From Terriglobia bacterium (GTDB lineage: Bacteria; Acidobacteriota; Terriglobia; Acidiferrales; UBA7541), in the NCBI GenBank assembly GCA_020073605.1, contig JAIQEW010000010.1, positions 53,234-117,233 on the forward strand: 64,000 nucleotides of DNA, written 5' to 3'. The position numbers were made by a program, and so were the translations under genes. The notes under the pieces were generated by a model. The model was given only the letters and a program-made list of their open reading frames with translations, had not been told where the DNA came from and searched no databases. The first letter of the stretch is position 1. The number at the start of each line of letters is the position of its first letter. Positions 41,018 to 50,376 of the stretch are shown in pieces.

Positions 41018-43017
41018 AGCACAAGGCGTTTCAGACGCTGCTCGGCTCCCGCAGATGGCTGCAGAGAGTCGGAGTGGACCGTCTCTCGTTGCGGCACCCG
41101 CGTCTGCAATCCGCATTGCGCTCGGTGTATCGCCCTGCGTATCGGCTGTTGCAGCCGCCCGGAATGATCACGGCCGAAATACACGGGGCGCGCGTCTCGA
41201 TTGATTCGAAGCAGCGGGATCTGGCGCTGATCCTGATGGACAGCGGCTCCTGGGAGCGGCAGCAGGCGCGCCTGTTTGAATCGCTTCTCGCCGAAGGAAT
41301 GGTGTTCGTGGATGTCGGTGCGCACATCGGTTTTTACACGCTTCTTGCCGCCCGCCGCGTCGGCGCGAGCGGCAAAGTGCACGCCTTCGAACCGGCGCCG
41401 GAAAACTTCCGCGTCCTCGCCCAAAACATCGCCCAGAACGGCCTCTCCTGTGTCGTCGCGGAGCCGTTGGCGGTGTCGCGGCGACGAGGCCGGGCGGCGT
41501 TCACTCTTTCGGAGGACGACTCGGCTTCTCATTCGCTCGCGGCAATGCTTCACCGTGGCCGGCGCATCGATGTGGAAACCACTTCGCTCGATGAATACTT
41601 CTCCGGAAATGAAAGTCCGATCGATATCGTGAAGCTCGACGCGGAGGGAGCGGAACTCGAAATCCTCGAGGGCATGCAGCGCATCCTCGCGCAAAACCCC
41701 AATCTGGTTCTCTTCACCGAACTCTACCCTCGCGCGATGGAAGCACTTGGAGATTCTCCCGAGGCGTTCCTTGCACGGCTCGTCGAAATCGGCTTCTCCG
41801 TCGTTCCGTTCGAAGAGGCCCGGCCAAATCGGGAGCCGCTCGCGCCCCGGGACTTTCCGGAGTTTCTCGGTGAGCTTCGCGCCAGAGGAACCGGAACAAA
41901 TCTCCTCTGCATGCGCGGAGAGATACGAGCCCGGATCGCGACGCCACAAGCGAAACATTCTCTCGCGAGCGCCGGCTTCGCGTCGGGCGCCGCGCGCGCG
42001 CCGCTGATCTCGATCGCAATTCCCACGTACAACCGCGGCGCGCTGCTCGAGCGCACGCTGGAAAGCGTCTTCCCTCAGGTTGCCAAAGACGTTGAGATTG
42101 TTGTCTACGACACGGGCTCAACGGACGACACGGCCGAGCGAATGGCGCGCCTTATCACCGGGAATCCCTCTTTGCGATTCTTTGCGCTGCCGGAGCGGCG
42201 AAGCCTGGATGAAACGCTGCTTCTGCTTCTCGATGTGTGTCGAGGCGAATATGTCTGGTTCTTTTCAAGCGACGACCGGATGAAGCCCGGCGCCGTCGAA
42301 GCTGTCCGCCAGCGCATCCTCTGCGCGCCGAAGCGCCCCGCGCTTGTCTACGTGAATCAGGAAATTGTCGACGAGGCGGGGCGGATTCTCGTGGCATCGC
42401 AGGCCGGGCCAACGCGCGACCGCCACTTTCGCGACGGCCGGAAGATTGTGCCGTGGCTTGCGCTGAATCTCGGATTCGTTTCGGCGAGCCTGATCCGCCG
42501 CGAAAGGGCGCTTCGTCTCGCGTCGGCGCGTGAATTCATCGGCACCCGTTCCCTGAATCTTCATCTGTATCTCGGCTGTCTGCTGCAAGGCGGCGCGGCA
42601 CTCTACGTCGGCGAGCCATTGGTGCAGGGGCGGCGAGCTTCCGGTCGTCCCCCGTATGAATACCGCGACGTCTTCGTCCGCGACATCGTGCGGATCCTCG
42701 AGGACGCGCGGCGCTGCGGCTTTGGACGCTTCGCGATCTATCGCACCATGCACCGTATCGTCGCCGGACAGTATCTCCATCTCGTGCTTTCCTGGCGCGC
42801 CGATGATCCTGCCGAACTCGCGCGCACGTTTCCGGCAATGATCGCCGCCTGTTGGAAGTTCCCGGCATTCTGGCTGCTCGTCGTTCCGGTGCGACTGGCC
42901 CCTCCATGGCTGGTGCGCGACATTCGCAACCGCCTGCGGCGCTGGCGCGAACGGCGCAACGCCCGCCCGCAACCGAGTTGGCTGCGTGTGCGCGGCAGCT
43001 CTGCGCAGGAAAGTTGA
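41005..43017 (+). CDS. Fusion of FkbM methyltransferase and GT2 glycosyltransferase
   Basis: The 670-residue bifunctional protein. Residues about 95-300 are an FkbM SAM-dependent methyltransferase (MVFVDVGAHIGFYTLLAARRVG, HAFEPAPENFRVL, IDIVKLDAEGAELEILEGM). Residues about 330-600 are a GT2 glycosyltransferase (ISIAIPTYNRGALLERTLESVFPQ, VVYDTGSTDDT, YVWFFSSDDRMKPGA). It may add a sugar and O-methylate it or its acceptor in one protein. GTG 41005 overlaps the flippase by 13 bp; no internal start or stop separates the domains. The C-terminal about 70 residues are hydrophobic then strongly basic, suggesting membrane association. Confidence 0.85.
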   Translation: MAGLKHKAFQTLLGSRRWLQRVGVDRLSLRHPRLQSALRSVYRPAYRLLQPPGMITAEIHGARVSIDSKQRDLALILMDSGSWERQQARLFESLLAEGMVFVDVGAHIGFYTLLAARRVGASGKVHAFEPAPENFRVLAQNIAQNGLSCVVAEPLAVSRRRGRAAFTLSEDDSASHSLAAMLHRGRRIDVETTSLDEYFSGNESPIDIVKLDAEGAELEILEGMQRILAQNPNLVLFTELYPRAMEALGDSPEAFLARLVEIGFSVVPFEEARPNREPLAPRDFPEFLGELRARGTGTNLLCMRGEIRARIATPQAKHSLASAGFASGAARAPLISIAIPTYNRGALLERTLESVFPQVAKDVEIVVYDTGSTDDTAERMARLITGNPSLRFFALPERRSLDETLLLLLDVCRGEYVWFFSSDDRMKPGAVEAVRQRILCAPKRPALVYVNQEIVDEAGRILVASQAGPTRDRHFRDGRKIVPWLALNLGFVSASLIRRERALRLASAREFIGTRSLNLHLYLGCLLQGGAALYVGEPLVQGRRASGRPPYEYRDVFVRDIVRILEDARRCGFGRFAIYRTMHRIVAGQYLHLVLSWRADDPAELARTFPAMIAACWKFPAFWLLVVPVRLAPPWLVRDIRNRLRRWRERRNARPQPSWLRVRGSSAQES

Positions 43018-43060
43018 AATCGATGGGCGCATTGCCGGTCAAAACGGAGGAACGGTTCTG

Positions 43061-44602
43061 GTGCAAGGAGTGACCCAGGTCGGGCATCCGGGGTTCGCGC
43101 CCGCTTCGTCGGTGAGCGAGCGGTTTGCCAACCTTCCTGTCGTGCCGGCGGGACTCGCGCTTCTCCGTCCCGTGTACTGGATTGCCGGAGGTGTGGCGGC
43201 CGGCGTCGTGCTTCGTTTCGCAGGGATCGAGGCGGCGACAATCACGATCGCCGTGCTGATCGGGCTTTGGGCGTTTGCGGAGCCGCGCTCCGTGCTGTGG
43301 CTCTCGTCGGCGTTCATGGTTTACCTCTTCGTCTTCTTTCAGACCACCGCACCGCTGGGAGACGAGCTGCCGGAGGAATTCTTCTACTGGGGGGCGGGGC
43401 TCGCGCTGATCACGGCAGGGCTCTGCGCCGCCACATTGTTTTCGCGCGATTTCGATTGGGCTGCGGCCAGAAAACGCGTGGGCGCTCTCCCCGGCATTGC
43501 AATGTTCGTCATGTTGTTCGTAATTCTCGCGGGGGCGGTCAATGGGCTGTTCCTCGGCAACGGCTTGTTTCCCGTCACGCGCCAGCTTTTCGGATGTGTT
43601 CTGCTTCCCGTTTACTTTTTTCTGGGTATCACACAGCTTCGCGCGGCCGCAGATGTAAACCGGTGGCTCCGGCGCGTGAACTGGGCTGTGGCGCTCGGCT
43701 CGCTCTGGTACGCGCAAAAACTTTCGTTCGCAAGCGCCGCCCTTGGCTACTACTACCGGGAGCAGTCGCCGCTCGTCGGATATGCAGGCGCAGTCGGCGT
43801 TATTGCATGTACCCAGCTCCTTGAGGAGCGGCGCGTGTGGCCGTGGCTTCAGGCGCTCGCGCAATGGGCGGTCTGCGTGCTCGCGATCCTGCTCATGGGT
43901 AACCGGGCCGCGCTCGCCGGCATGGTGGCCGGAGTCGGGTTGGTCGTGCTCGTCGCATTCCGGCGGAGCGGAATTGTCGCGCTGGCCGTAGCGGCGCTTC
44001 TGATTTCCGGAGTGTTCGCGGGCGGGACGTATTTTGGCAACCAGATGATCGAGAAGCGCGGCTTGACGGGAGACATCGCCCGGCGGTTCTTCATAACTGT
44101 TTCAGAGGACCGCTCTTTCCAAGGCCGCATGGCTCAGATGGACTATGTGATCCGAGAATTCAAGCGGAAGCCTGTGCTGGGCGCGGGGATGGGAAGCGTC
44201 TCTGTGTTCCTCGCGCCCGGAGATTTCGGCCGGACGCGCGTGACATCGGTCGATAACGGCTGGGGCTATCTGATGTTCAAGATGGGCTCGCTCGGGCTCA
44301 TTGCATTCGTCGCGCTGATGGCGCTGTTCTTCCGGGCGTCTCTACAGGGTTTGCTCCGCATGCAGGCGGGGCGTCTTCGGTCGGACAGCATGGCGCTGCT
44401 GGGTGTGCTTTTCTATGGCCTGACCGTTTTCTGGAGCGGCCCGTCGTTTTTCCATTTCACGAGCGCGGCCTTTTTCGGAATTTTGCTTGCCGGCATCGTC
44501 GTCCTTGCCGAAGCGCGCCGCTCGCCGGTGAGCGCGCAAGCCGAACCCCTCCGCCGTTTCTCTGTGCGTGCAGCCACTGCAGGCGCCGGAGGGCGCGCAT
44601 GA
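43061..44602 (+). CDS. O-antigen polymerase-like membrane protein (Wzy candidate 1)
   Basis: The 513-residue protein has about 12 helices, a long loop between helices, and the O-antigen polymerase/ligase pattern MGNRAALAGMVAGVGLVVLVAF followed by GRMAQMDYVIREFKRKPVLGAGMGSV and a final helix bundle. It likely joins repeat units in the periplasm. GTG 43061 is selected because GGAGG lies 10 bp upstream; the 43 bp after the fusion gene is one of the larger gaps in the locus. A second such protein is encoded at 52828, and which one is the true polymerase cannot be settled. Confidence 0.78.
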   Translation: MQGVTQVGHPGFAPASSVSERFANLPVVPAGLALLRPVYWIAGGVAAGVVLRFAGIEAATITIAVLIGLWAFAEPRSVLWLSSAFMVYLFVFFQTTAPLGDELPEEFFYWGAGLALITAGLCAATLFSRDFDWAAARKRVGALPGIAMFVMLFVILAGAVNGLFLGNGLFPVTRQLFGCVLLPVYFFLGITQLRAAADVNRWLRRVNWAVALGSLWYAQKLSFASAALGYYYREQSPLVGYAGAVGVIACTQLLEERRVWPWLQALAQWAVCVLAILLMGNRAALAGMVAGVGLVVLVAFRRSGIVALAVAALLISGVFAGGTYFGNQMIEKRGLTGDIARRFFITVSEDRSFQGRMAQMDYVIREFKRKPVLGAGMGSVSVFLAPGDFGRTRVTSVDNGWGYLMFKMGSLGLIAFVALMALFFRASLQGLLRMQAGRLRSDSMALLGVLFYGLTVFWSGPSFFHFTSAAFFGILLAGIVVLAEARRSPVSAQAEPLRRFSVRAATAGAGGRA

Positions 44603-45759
44603 TCGCCGCGCTCTTTTGGAGCTCGCTCGCGCTGATCGCCTACGTCTACGCGATCTATCCGCTGTTGATCGCTGCCGCCGCAAAAGCGAAGCCGCGCCGC
44701 GCCGTCCCCGAAATTCCCGGGGACGCATGGCCGGGCCTCGCCGTGCTCATCCCCGCGTGCAACGAGGAGCGCTGGATCGCCCGCAAGATCGAAAACACGC
44801 TCGCGCTCGACTATCCCCCCGAAAAGCTGCGAGTCGTCGTGGCCTCGGACGGCTCATCGGATCGCACGGACGAAATCGCGCAAGAATACGCCGCCCGGGG
44901 CGTCGAAAGGATTCAGTTTCCCAGCCGCTTGGGAAAGCAGGAAGTCTTGAACCGCGTGATTCCGCAGCTCCGCGAGGAAGTCGTCCTTCTCACGGACGCG
45001 AGCGCCCTTCTCGAACCTGCGGCCGCGCGCCGCCTCGCACGCCACTTTGCCGATCCTCGCACTGGCTGCGTTGCGGGCCGCCGCGTGTGCGCGCTGCAGC
45101 GGCGCAGCGCTCCCAGCCTCGGAGAGAGCCTGTATTGGCGGTACGAGTCCTGGATCAAATCGAGCGAATCGCGCGTCCATTCCGCCACGTGTGCGGACGG
45201 CCAGATCTACGCCGTTCGCCGGGCGGCTGTGTCGCGCGTCCACACGGGCGGCGAAGATTTCGTGATCCCCATGGCAATGGTCGCGCGCGGCTTTCGTTTC
45301 CTGTTTGAACCGGAGGCGGTGGCCGTCGTCCCCGCGGCGTCCGCCCTCGCGTCGGAGTTTCGCAGAAAAGTCCGCTCGCACGTCGCCTTCTTATTGAACG
45401 CCTGGCTGATGCGGCGTCTTCTGATTCCTCGCCGCAGCCCGGTGTGGTGGCAGCTCCTCTCGCACCACGTTTTGCGCATGCTGGTCCCTCCGGCGATGCT
45501 TCTCGCTTTTCTGGCGGCCGCGCCGCTCGCCGCTTCGGGCCCTTTCTACCGCGCGCTCTTCTTCGCGCAGGCTGCGTTCTACGGGCTGGCCGCGGCGGGC
45601 AGCCTGCTCGCGCAAATCGGGCTTCGCCCGAAGATCTTCTACGTCCCCTTTTATTTCGTGTTTGCGCAGTTGGCTCTCGCCGCCGCTTGGTGGGGCTGGG
45701 CGCGCGGGCAGCGCGAATTTGTCTGGCAGCGCACCGAGCGCCTGCCGGACGCGAGCTGA
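44599..45759 (+). CDS. Membrane-bound GT2 glycosyltransferase
   Basis: The 386-residue protein has one N-terminal helix (LFWSSLALIAYVYAIYPLLIAAAA), then a GT2 GT-A domain (LAVLIPACNEERWIARKIENTL, VVVASDGSSDRTDEI, LLTDASALL as DXD-like site, TGGEDFVIPMAMVARGF), and three C-terminal helices. This layout is that of processive-type or membrane-attached GT2 enzymes such as those in exopolysaccharide loci. Start overlaps the polymerase stop by 4 bp. Confidence 0.86.
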   Translation: MIAALFWSSLALIAYVYAIYPLLIAAAAKAKPRRAVPEIPGDAWPGLAVLIPACNEERWIARKIENTLALDYPPEKLRVVVASDGSSDRTDEIAQEYAARGVERIQFPSRLGKQEVLNRVIPQLREEVVLLTDASALLEPAAARRLARHFADPRTGCVAGRRVCALQRRSAPSLGESLYWRYESWIKSSESRVHSATCADGQIYAVRRAAVSRVHTGGEDFVIPMAMVARGFRFLFEPEAVAVVPAASALASEFRRKVRSHVAFLLNAWLMRRLLIPRRSPVWWQLLSHHVLRMLVPPAMLLAFLAAAPLAASGPFYRALFFAQAAFYGLAAAGSLLAQIGLRPKIFYVPFYFVFAQLALAAAWWGWARGQREFVWQRTERLPDAS

Positions 45760-45770
45760 TCGGAGATCGC

Positions 45771-46853
45771 ATGTCGTCGGCACGCGAAGATCGACTGGGA
45801 GTCGCGCTGATTGGCGCGGGCGCGTTTGCCGTGCGCCGTGCCGCAGCCGTTGCTGCCAATCCTCGCAGCGCGCTGATGGTGGTCGCTGACCCTGTCCCCG
45901 AGCGTGCGCGGGCTCTTGCGGATCCCACGGGTGCCCTGCCGGTCGCAGATTGGCGTCAAACAATCAGGCGAGACGACATCAGCGCCGTCATCGTCGCCAC
46001 GCCCACTGACATCGCTCCGGAAATCGCATTTGCCGCGATGGTCGCGGGAAAGCACGCGCTCGTCGAGAAGCCGTTCGGACGTCGCGCGGATGAAATTCTC
46101 CCGGTTGTCAAGGCTGCGCACGAGCATCACCGCGTGCTCAAAGTCGGCTACAACCATCGTTATCATCCGGCACTTGCAAAGGCGCATGAGCTCTCCGTCG
46201 CCGGCGCCATCGGCCGGCTTCTCTTTCTTCGCTGCACCTATGGCCACGGAGGACGTCCGGGCTACGAGCGGGAATGGCGCAGCCGCCCGGAGATTTCCGG
46301 CGGTGGCGAGTTGCTCGATCAAGGTGTTCATGCCCTCGATCTCTTCCGCTGGTTCGCAGGAGAATTCACGGAAGCAGCGGCGTTTCTCGCCACTTCCTGC
46401 TGGCCGATTGCACCCGTGGAAGACAACGTCTTTGCCATGCTCCGCGCTCGCGATGGAGTGGTCGCGCAGCTTCACGCAAGCTGGACGCAATGGAAGAACA
46501 CCTTCTCTTTCGAAATCACCGGCGACCAAGGCGCTCTCGTTGTCACAGGCCTTGGCCGCACCTATGGCCCCGAGCGGCTCGTCTGGCAGGTGCGCGCGAA
46601 AACCGGCGGCGCGCCGCAAGAAGAACATCTCGACTTCCCCGCAGACGACGATTCGCTCGCGCGCGAGTGGGACGACTTTCTCGATGCCATCGAGCACCGC
46701 AGCGAGCCGATGTCGAACGGCGCCGACGCGTGGCGCACGCTTCAACTCGTCGATGCGCTTTACGAATCGGCGCGAGAACGCCGCGTCGTGCAATTGGAAT
46801 CGGCCTTGGAGCCTGTGGGTGCCGCTCACGCGGCGGGAGCGAAGAGTCCATGA
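45771..46853 (+). CDS. Gfo/Idh/MocA-family oxidoreductase
   Basis: The 360-residue protein has an N-terminal Rossmann domain (LGVALIGAGAFAVRRAAAVAANP), the E-K-P motif in KHALVEKPFGRRADEI, and the C-terminal alpha/beta domain with GGGELLDQGVHALDLFRWFAGEF, where Asp and His are the usual catalytic pair. It probably oxidises or reduces an NDP-sugar (for example at C3). It overlaps the epimerase gene downstream by 4 bp (ATGA). Confidence 0.85.
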   Translation: MSSAREDRLGVALIGAGAFAVRRAAAVAANPRSALMVVADPVPERARALADPTGALPVADWRQTIRRDDISAVIVATPTDIAPEIAFAAMVAGKHALVEKPFGRRADEILPVVKAAHEHHRVLKVGYNHRYHPALAKAHELSVAGAIGRLLFLRCTYGHGGRPGYEREWRSRPEISGGGELLDQGVHALDLFRWFAGEFTEAAAFLATSCWPIAPVEDNVFAMLRARDGVVAQLHASWTQWKNTFSFEITGDQGALVVTGLGRTYGPERLVWQVRAKTGGAPQEEHLDFPADDDSLAREWDDFLDAIEHRSEPMSNGADAWRTLQLVDALYESARERRVVQLESALEPVGAAHAAGAKSP

Positions 46854-47986
46854 AAGCACTCGTCACCGGAGGAGCGGGCTTCATCGGCTCCCACATTGCC
46901 GACGCGCTGCTCGCCCGCGGCTGCGATGTCCGCGTGCTCGATAATCTCGAGCCCCGCGTCCATCCGCGCGGGCGCCCCGCTTACCTCAGCCGCGAGATCG
47001 AATTTGTCGAAGGCGATGTCCGCGACCGCGCGACCGTCGAGCGCGCCCTTTCCGGTGTTGAGATCGTTTTCCACCAGGCCGCCTATCAGGATTACATGCC
47101 GGACTACAGCAAGTTTTTCCATTCCAATGTTGTCAGCACCGCGCTCCTCTTTGAACTCATCCGCGAAAAGAACCTTTCCGTCCGCAAAGTCGTCGTCGCC
47201 TCTTCTCAATCCGTGTATGGCGAGGGCCAGTATCACTGCCCGGATCACGGCCTGGTTCTTCCGGAGGCGCGGCCTGCCGCCCAGCTCGATTGCGGCGATT
47301 GGGATCTTCGCTGCCCGGAATGCCAGGGTGTGCTCGCGCCGGTCCTGTTGCGCGAGGCCCGTGCCAATCCCGCGGGTCCCTACGGCGTCTCGAAGTTTGC
47401 GCAGGAGCTGGCCGCTCTTCGCCTGGGGAAAATGCTCGGGATTCACACGGCAGCTCTCCGCTACTCCATCGTGCAGGGAGCGCGCCAGTCCTTTTACAAC
47501 GCCTACTCCGGCATCTGCCGGATCTTTACTCGCGCCTTCCGCGCGGGGCGCGCGCCCGTGATCTTTGAGGACGGCAAGCAGCTCCGCGATTACGTTCACG
47601 TCTCCGATGTTGTCGCCGCCAATCTTCTGGTTCTCGACGATCCCCGCGCCGATGGTCACGCCTTCAACGTCGGCAGCGGCCGCGCCACCTCCGTGCTCGA
47701 TTACGCGCGCATCCTTCGCCAAAAAATGAACGCTCCGCTCGCGCCAGAAATTCCCGGCGCCTACCGCGTCGGCGACGTTCGCCACACCGTCTCGAGCATC
47801 GCCAAGCTCCAGGCCCTGGGATGGAGCGTCACCAAAGGCCTCGACGAAATCTTTGACGACTACCTCGCGTGGCTCGACTCCGTTCCGGACGCGGCGGACT
47901 ACGTCACGGCGGCATTCGACGCCATGCAGCGTTCGGGCGTCGTTCGCCGGGTCGCCCGCGGAAAGGGGAGCGCCGCAGCCGTCTGA
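46850..47986 (+). CDS. NDP-sugar epimerase with Cys-rich insert (dTDP-L-rhamnose 4-epimerase-like)
   Basis: The 378-residue extended SDR has TGGAGFIGSHIADALLARG, FHQAAYQDYMPDYSKFFHSN, the catalytic Ser in ASSQSVYGEG and Tyr-x3-Lys in GPYGVSKFAQE. Between them is an insert with HCPDHG and C-G-D-W-D-L-R-C-P-E-C, which looks like a zinc-ribbon. This insert occurs in dTDP-L-rhamnose 4-epimerases that make 6-deoxy-L-talose, so that activity is the best guess. No dTDP-rhamnose synthesis genes are in the window. Confidence 0.77.
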   Translation: MKALVTGGAGFIGSHIADALLARGCDVRVLDNLEPRVHPRGRPAYLSREIEFVEGDVRDRATVERALSGVEIVFHQAAYQDYMPDYSKFFHSNVVSTALLFELIREKNLSVRKVVVASSQSVYGEGQYHCPDHGLVLPEARPAAQLDCGDWDLRCPECQGVLAPVLLREARANPAGPYGVSKFAQELAALRLGKMLGIHTAALRYSIVQGARQSFYNAYSGICRIFTRAFRAGRAPVIFEDGKQLRDYVHVSDVVAANLLVLDDPRADGHAFNVGSGRATSVLDYARILRQKMNAPLAPEIPGAYRVGDVRHTVSSIAKLQALGWSVTKGLDEIFDDYLAWLDSVPDAADYVTAAFDAMQRSGVVRRVARGKGSAAAV

Positions 47987-47995
47987 CGGATTCTC

Positions 47996-49519
47996 ATGGC
48001 CACCGAACCCATCCTCCAGCCCATTGCCGGAATCCGCCGGAGGGACGTCGCGCGTTCCGGCGCCTCTGCCTCTTCCTCGGCCGAGCAACTCTCCGCGCTC
48101 CTCAGCCTGGCGTGGATGAAAAAGCTGCTTTTCCTGGCGAGCGATCTGCTCGCTCTCGTCGCCGCGCACGCGCTCGCCGAGGTGCTCACGCGCCGCTGGA
48201 CGCACGTTCCGGCCACCTTCCTCAATCCGCCCGCGTATTACCTTTTCTACGCGCCGTTCTTCACCGCGATGCTCTATTTGCTTTCGGGCTACAAAAGCCC
48301 CGATCTTCGGCGCCCCGAAAAAGAGCTGGAGCTTCTCTTCAAGGGTGTTTCGTTCTCCTTCGTCGCGCTGGCTTGCGCCAATTTCGTTTTCTTCAAATCG
48401 CTTGGTTTCTCCCGCTACTTGCTGGTTGTGTGGTACGCGCTGGCGCTGCTGTTTCTGATCGTGGCGCGGTTCGGCTTGCGCGCGATCTATGGCGGGCTCT
48501 GGCGGCGGGGTCTCGCGCGCCAGAAAGCCCTGCTGCTTGGCTCGCCGGATCGCCTTGCTGATTTCCAGCGGCGCCTCGCCATCCAGCGCTACCGCGGCTA
48601 TGAAATGGCCGGCGTGCTTGCCGAGCACGGCGCCTCCACCCTTTTGGGATCTGCCGGCTTCGGCCTGCCCGTTCTCGGCTCGATCGACGATTGGGAGGAA
48701 GCTGCCGCAGCCGCGTGTGCGCGGCTCGTCGTCGTTCATCTGAGTGAATCCTTCGCGGGAGGTTACGCGCGCGTGCTCGAAATCATCCGGCGGTGCCGCG
48801 AAAAGGGAATCGAAGTCGAGATCTACTCCCACCTTTTCGGGCCGCCCGATCTCCGCTTCGAGCGCGACGATTTTTCGGGCTGCTTCCGCCTCGATTCGCC
48901 GCCCCGCTGGCCTCGCGCTTGCCAGCGCTTCGTCAAATCCGCGCTCGACGTAGCGATCGGCTTTGCCGGCAGCCTCGCCACTCTCGTTTTGATTCCCTTC
49001 GTTACCCTCCTCATCAAGTGGGAGGATGGCGGCCCCATCTTCCACCGCAGGGAATACGTCGGCAGGGACGGGCGCATGCACTACTTCCTGAAATTCCGCA
49101 CGATGGTGGAAGACGCTGAAGAAATCCTCGAAAGCGATCCCTCCCTGAAGGCCGAATTCGAACGCATGTTCAAGCTCAAGGACGATCCGCGCGTCCTGCG
49201 CTGCGGGCGCTTCTTGAGGAAATACAGCCTCGACGAGTTCCCGCAGTTCTTAAGCATCTTTACCGGCGAGCTTACGTTCGTCGGCCCGCGAACGATTTCC
49301 TGGGCGCAGCGCGAACGCTATGGTGATCTTCTCCCCAAGCTGCTCTCCGTGAAGCCGGGACTGACTGGCTTCTGGCAGGTGATGGGCCGTCAGACCACCA
49401 CGTATGAGGAAAAGATTCAGATGGATATGTTTTACATCGACCACTGGTCGATCTGGCTCGACCTCGTCATCGTGGCAAGAACGTTCTGGGAAGTGCTGTG
49501 GGCCGAAGGAGCGTATTGA
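47996..49519 (+). CDS. Initiating polyprenyl-phosphate sugar-1-phosphate transferase (WbaP-like)
   Basis: The 507-residue membrane protein has about four N-terminal helices (from LLFLASDLLALVAAHALAEVL), a CoA-binding-like central domain (KALLLGSPDRLADFQRRL) and a C-terminal bacterial sugar-transferase domain: KSALDVAIGFAGSLATLVLIP, KFRTMVEDAEEIL, LRKYSLDEFPQF (acidic catalytic site) and SVKPGLTGFWQVMGR. It puts the first sugar phosphate on undecaprenyl phosphate, starting each repeat unit. The central insert is usual for PssY/WbaP-type enzymes. It starts 9 bp after the epimerase stop. Confidence 0.9.
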   Translation: MATEPILQPIAGIRRRDVARSGASASSSAEQLSALLSLAWMKKLLFLASDLLALVAAHALAEVLTRRWTHVPATFLNPPAYYLFYAPFFTAMLYLLSGYKSPDLRRPEKELELLFKGVSFSFVALACANFVFFKSLGFSRYLLVVWYALALLFLIVARFGLRAIYGGLWRRGLARQKALLLGSPDRLADFQRRLAIQRYRGYEMAGVLAEHGASTLLGSAGFGLPVLGSIDDWEEAAAAACARLVVVHLSESFAGGYARVLEIIRRCREKGIEVEIYSHLFGPPDLRFERDDFSGCFRLDSPPRWPRACQRFVKSALDVAIGFAGSLATLVLIPFVTLLIKWEDGGPIFHRREYVGRDGRMHYFLKFRTMVEDAEEILESDPSLKAEFERMFKLKDDPRVLRCGRFLRKYSLDEFPQFLSIFTGELTFVGPRTISWAQRERYGDLLPKLLSVKPGLTGFWQVMGRQTTTYEEKIQMDMFYIDHWSIWLDLVIVARTFWEVLWAEGAY

Positions 49520-50361
49520 TGGCCGCCGCAATCGGGAAAGAGCTGCAGGGCAAAGTTTGTTTCATCGCCGGTGCTTCGGGAGCGATCGGCTCCGCTGTCG
49601 CTGAGCGCTTCCTCCGCGAAGGCGCGCGCCTGGCCTTGGGGAGCCACGCACGGAAAGCCGATTCGCGCCTTGCCGGCTTCTCCTCGGACGATACGGTCCT
49701 CCGTCTTCAGTTCGATGTGCGGTGCTGGAATGAAGTCCAGCAGGCGGTCGAGCGCGCGCACGAGAATTTCGGCGCGCTGGACGTGCTTGTCAATTGCACC
49801 GGAGTACAGGGTCCCATTGGCCCGGCCCACACCGTCGGCCCGGACGATTGGGCGCGCGCCATCGAGATCAATCTGCTCGGTGCCTTCCATCTTGTCCGCG
49901 CGGTCGCCCCGCTGATGATCCAGCAAGGCGGCGGCAAAATCGTTCATTTCTCCGGAGGGGGCGCTGCCTATGCGCGCCCGTTTTTTACCGCTTATGCGGC
50001 GTCGAAGGCCGCCGTCGTGCGGCTCACAGAATGTCTCGCCGGCGAACTCCACGAATCGAACGTTCAGGTGAATTCCATTGCTCCCGGTCCGGTGCGCAGC
50101 CGGATGTGGGACGAAATGCGCGCGGCGGGCGCGGCGGCCGGCGCGAAAACCCTTCTCGAAATTGCACAGATGGAGGAAACGGGCGGGATTCCGGCCAGCC
50201 GCGCCGCCGCTCTCGCGCTCTTTCTAGCTTCCTCGCGTTCGAATGGCTTGACGGGGCGTCTCATCAGTGGCGTCCACGACCGCTGGGAGGATTTCCCCGG
50301 GAAAATCTCAACCATCATGAAAACCGAGGGCGGCACGCTTCGTCGTGTCCCGCTCGATTGA
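49519..50361 (+). CDS. Classical short-chain dehydrogenase/reductase
   Basis: The 280-residue SDR has the cofactor loop FIAGASGAIGSAVAERFLREGA, the N-C-T-G motif in VLVNCTGVQG, catalytic FSGGGA region and Y-A-A-S-K (AYAASKAAVVRL), and the SIAPGPVRSRMW tail. The residues after the second strand (GSHARK) suggest NADP preference. Probably an NDP-sugar keto-reductase, since it lies inside the polysaccharide locus. The ATG shares one base with the stop of the sugar-transferase gene (TGATG). Confidence 0.82.
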   Translation: MAAAIGKELQGKVCFIAGASGAIGSAVAERFLREGARLALGSHARKADSRLAGFSSDDTVLRLQFDVRCWNEVQQAVERAHENFGALDVLVNCTGVQGPIGPAHTVGPDDWARAIEINLLGAFHLVRAVAPLMIQQGGGKIVHFSGGGAAYARPFFTAYAASKAAVVRLTECLAGELHESNVQVNSIAPGPVRSRMWDEMRAAGAAAGAKTLLEIAQMEETGGIPASRAAALALFLASSRSNGLTGRLISGVHDRWEDFPGKISTIMKTEGGTLRRVPLD

Positions 50362-50376
50362 GGAGCCTCCAGAATC

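Noticed and set aside
46826..49081. Very long antisense open frame (about 750 codons, minus strand)
   Set aside because: It lies opposite the well-supported epimerase and sugar-transferase genes. Long antisense frames are common in GC-rich DNA, and its product has no recognisable domain.
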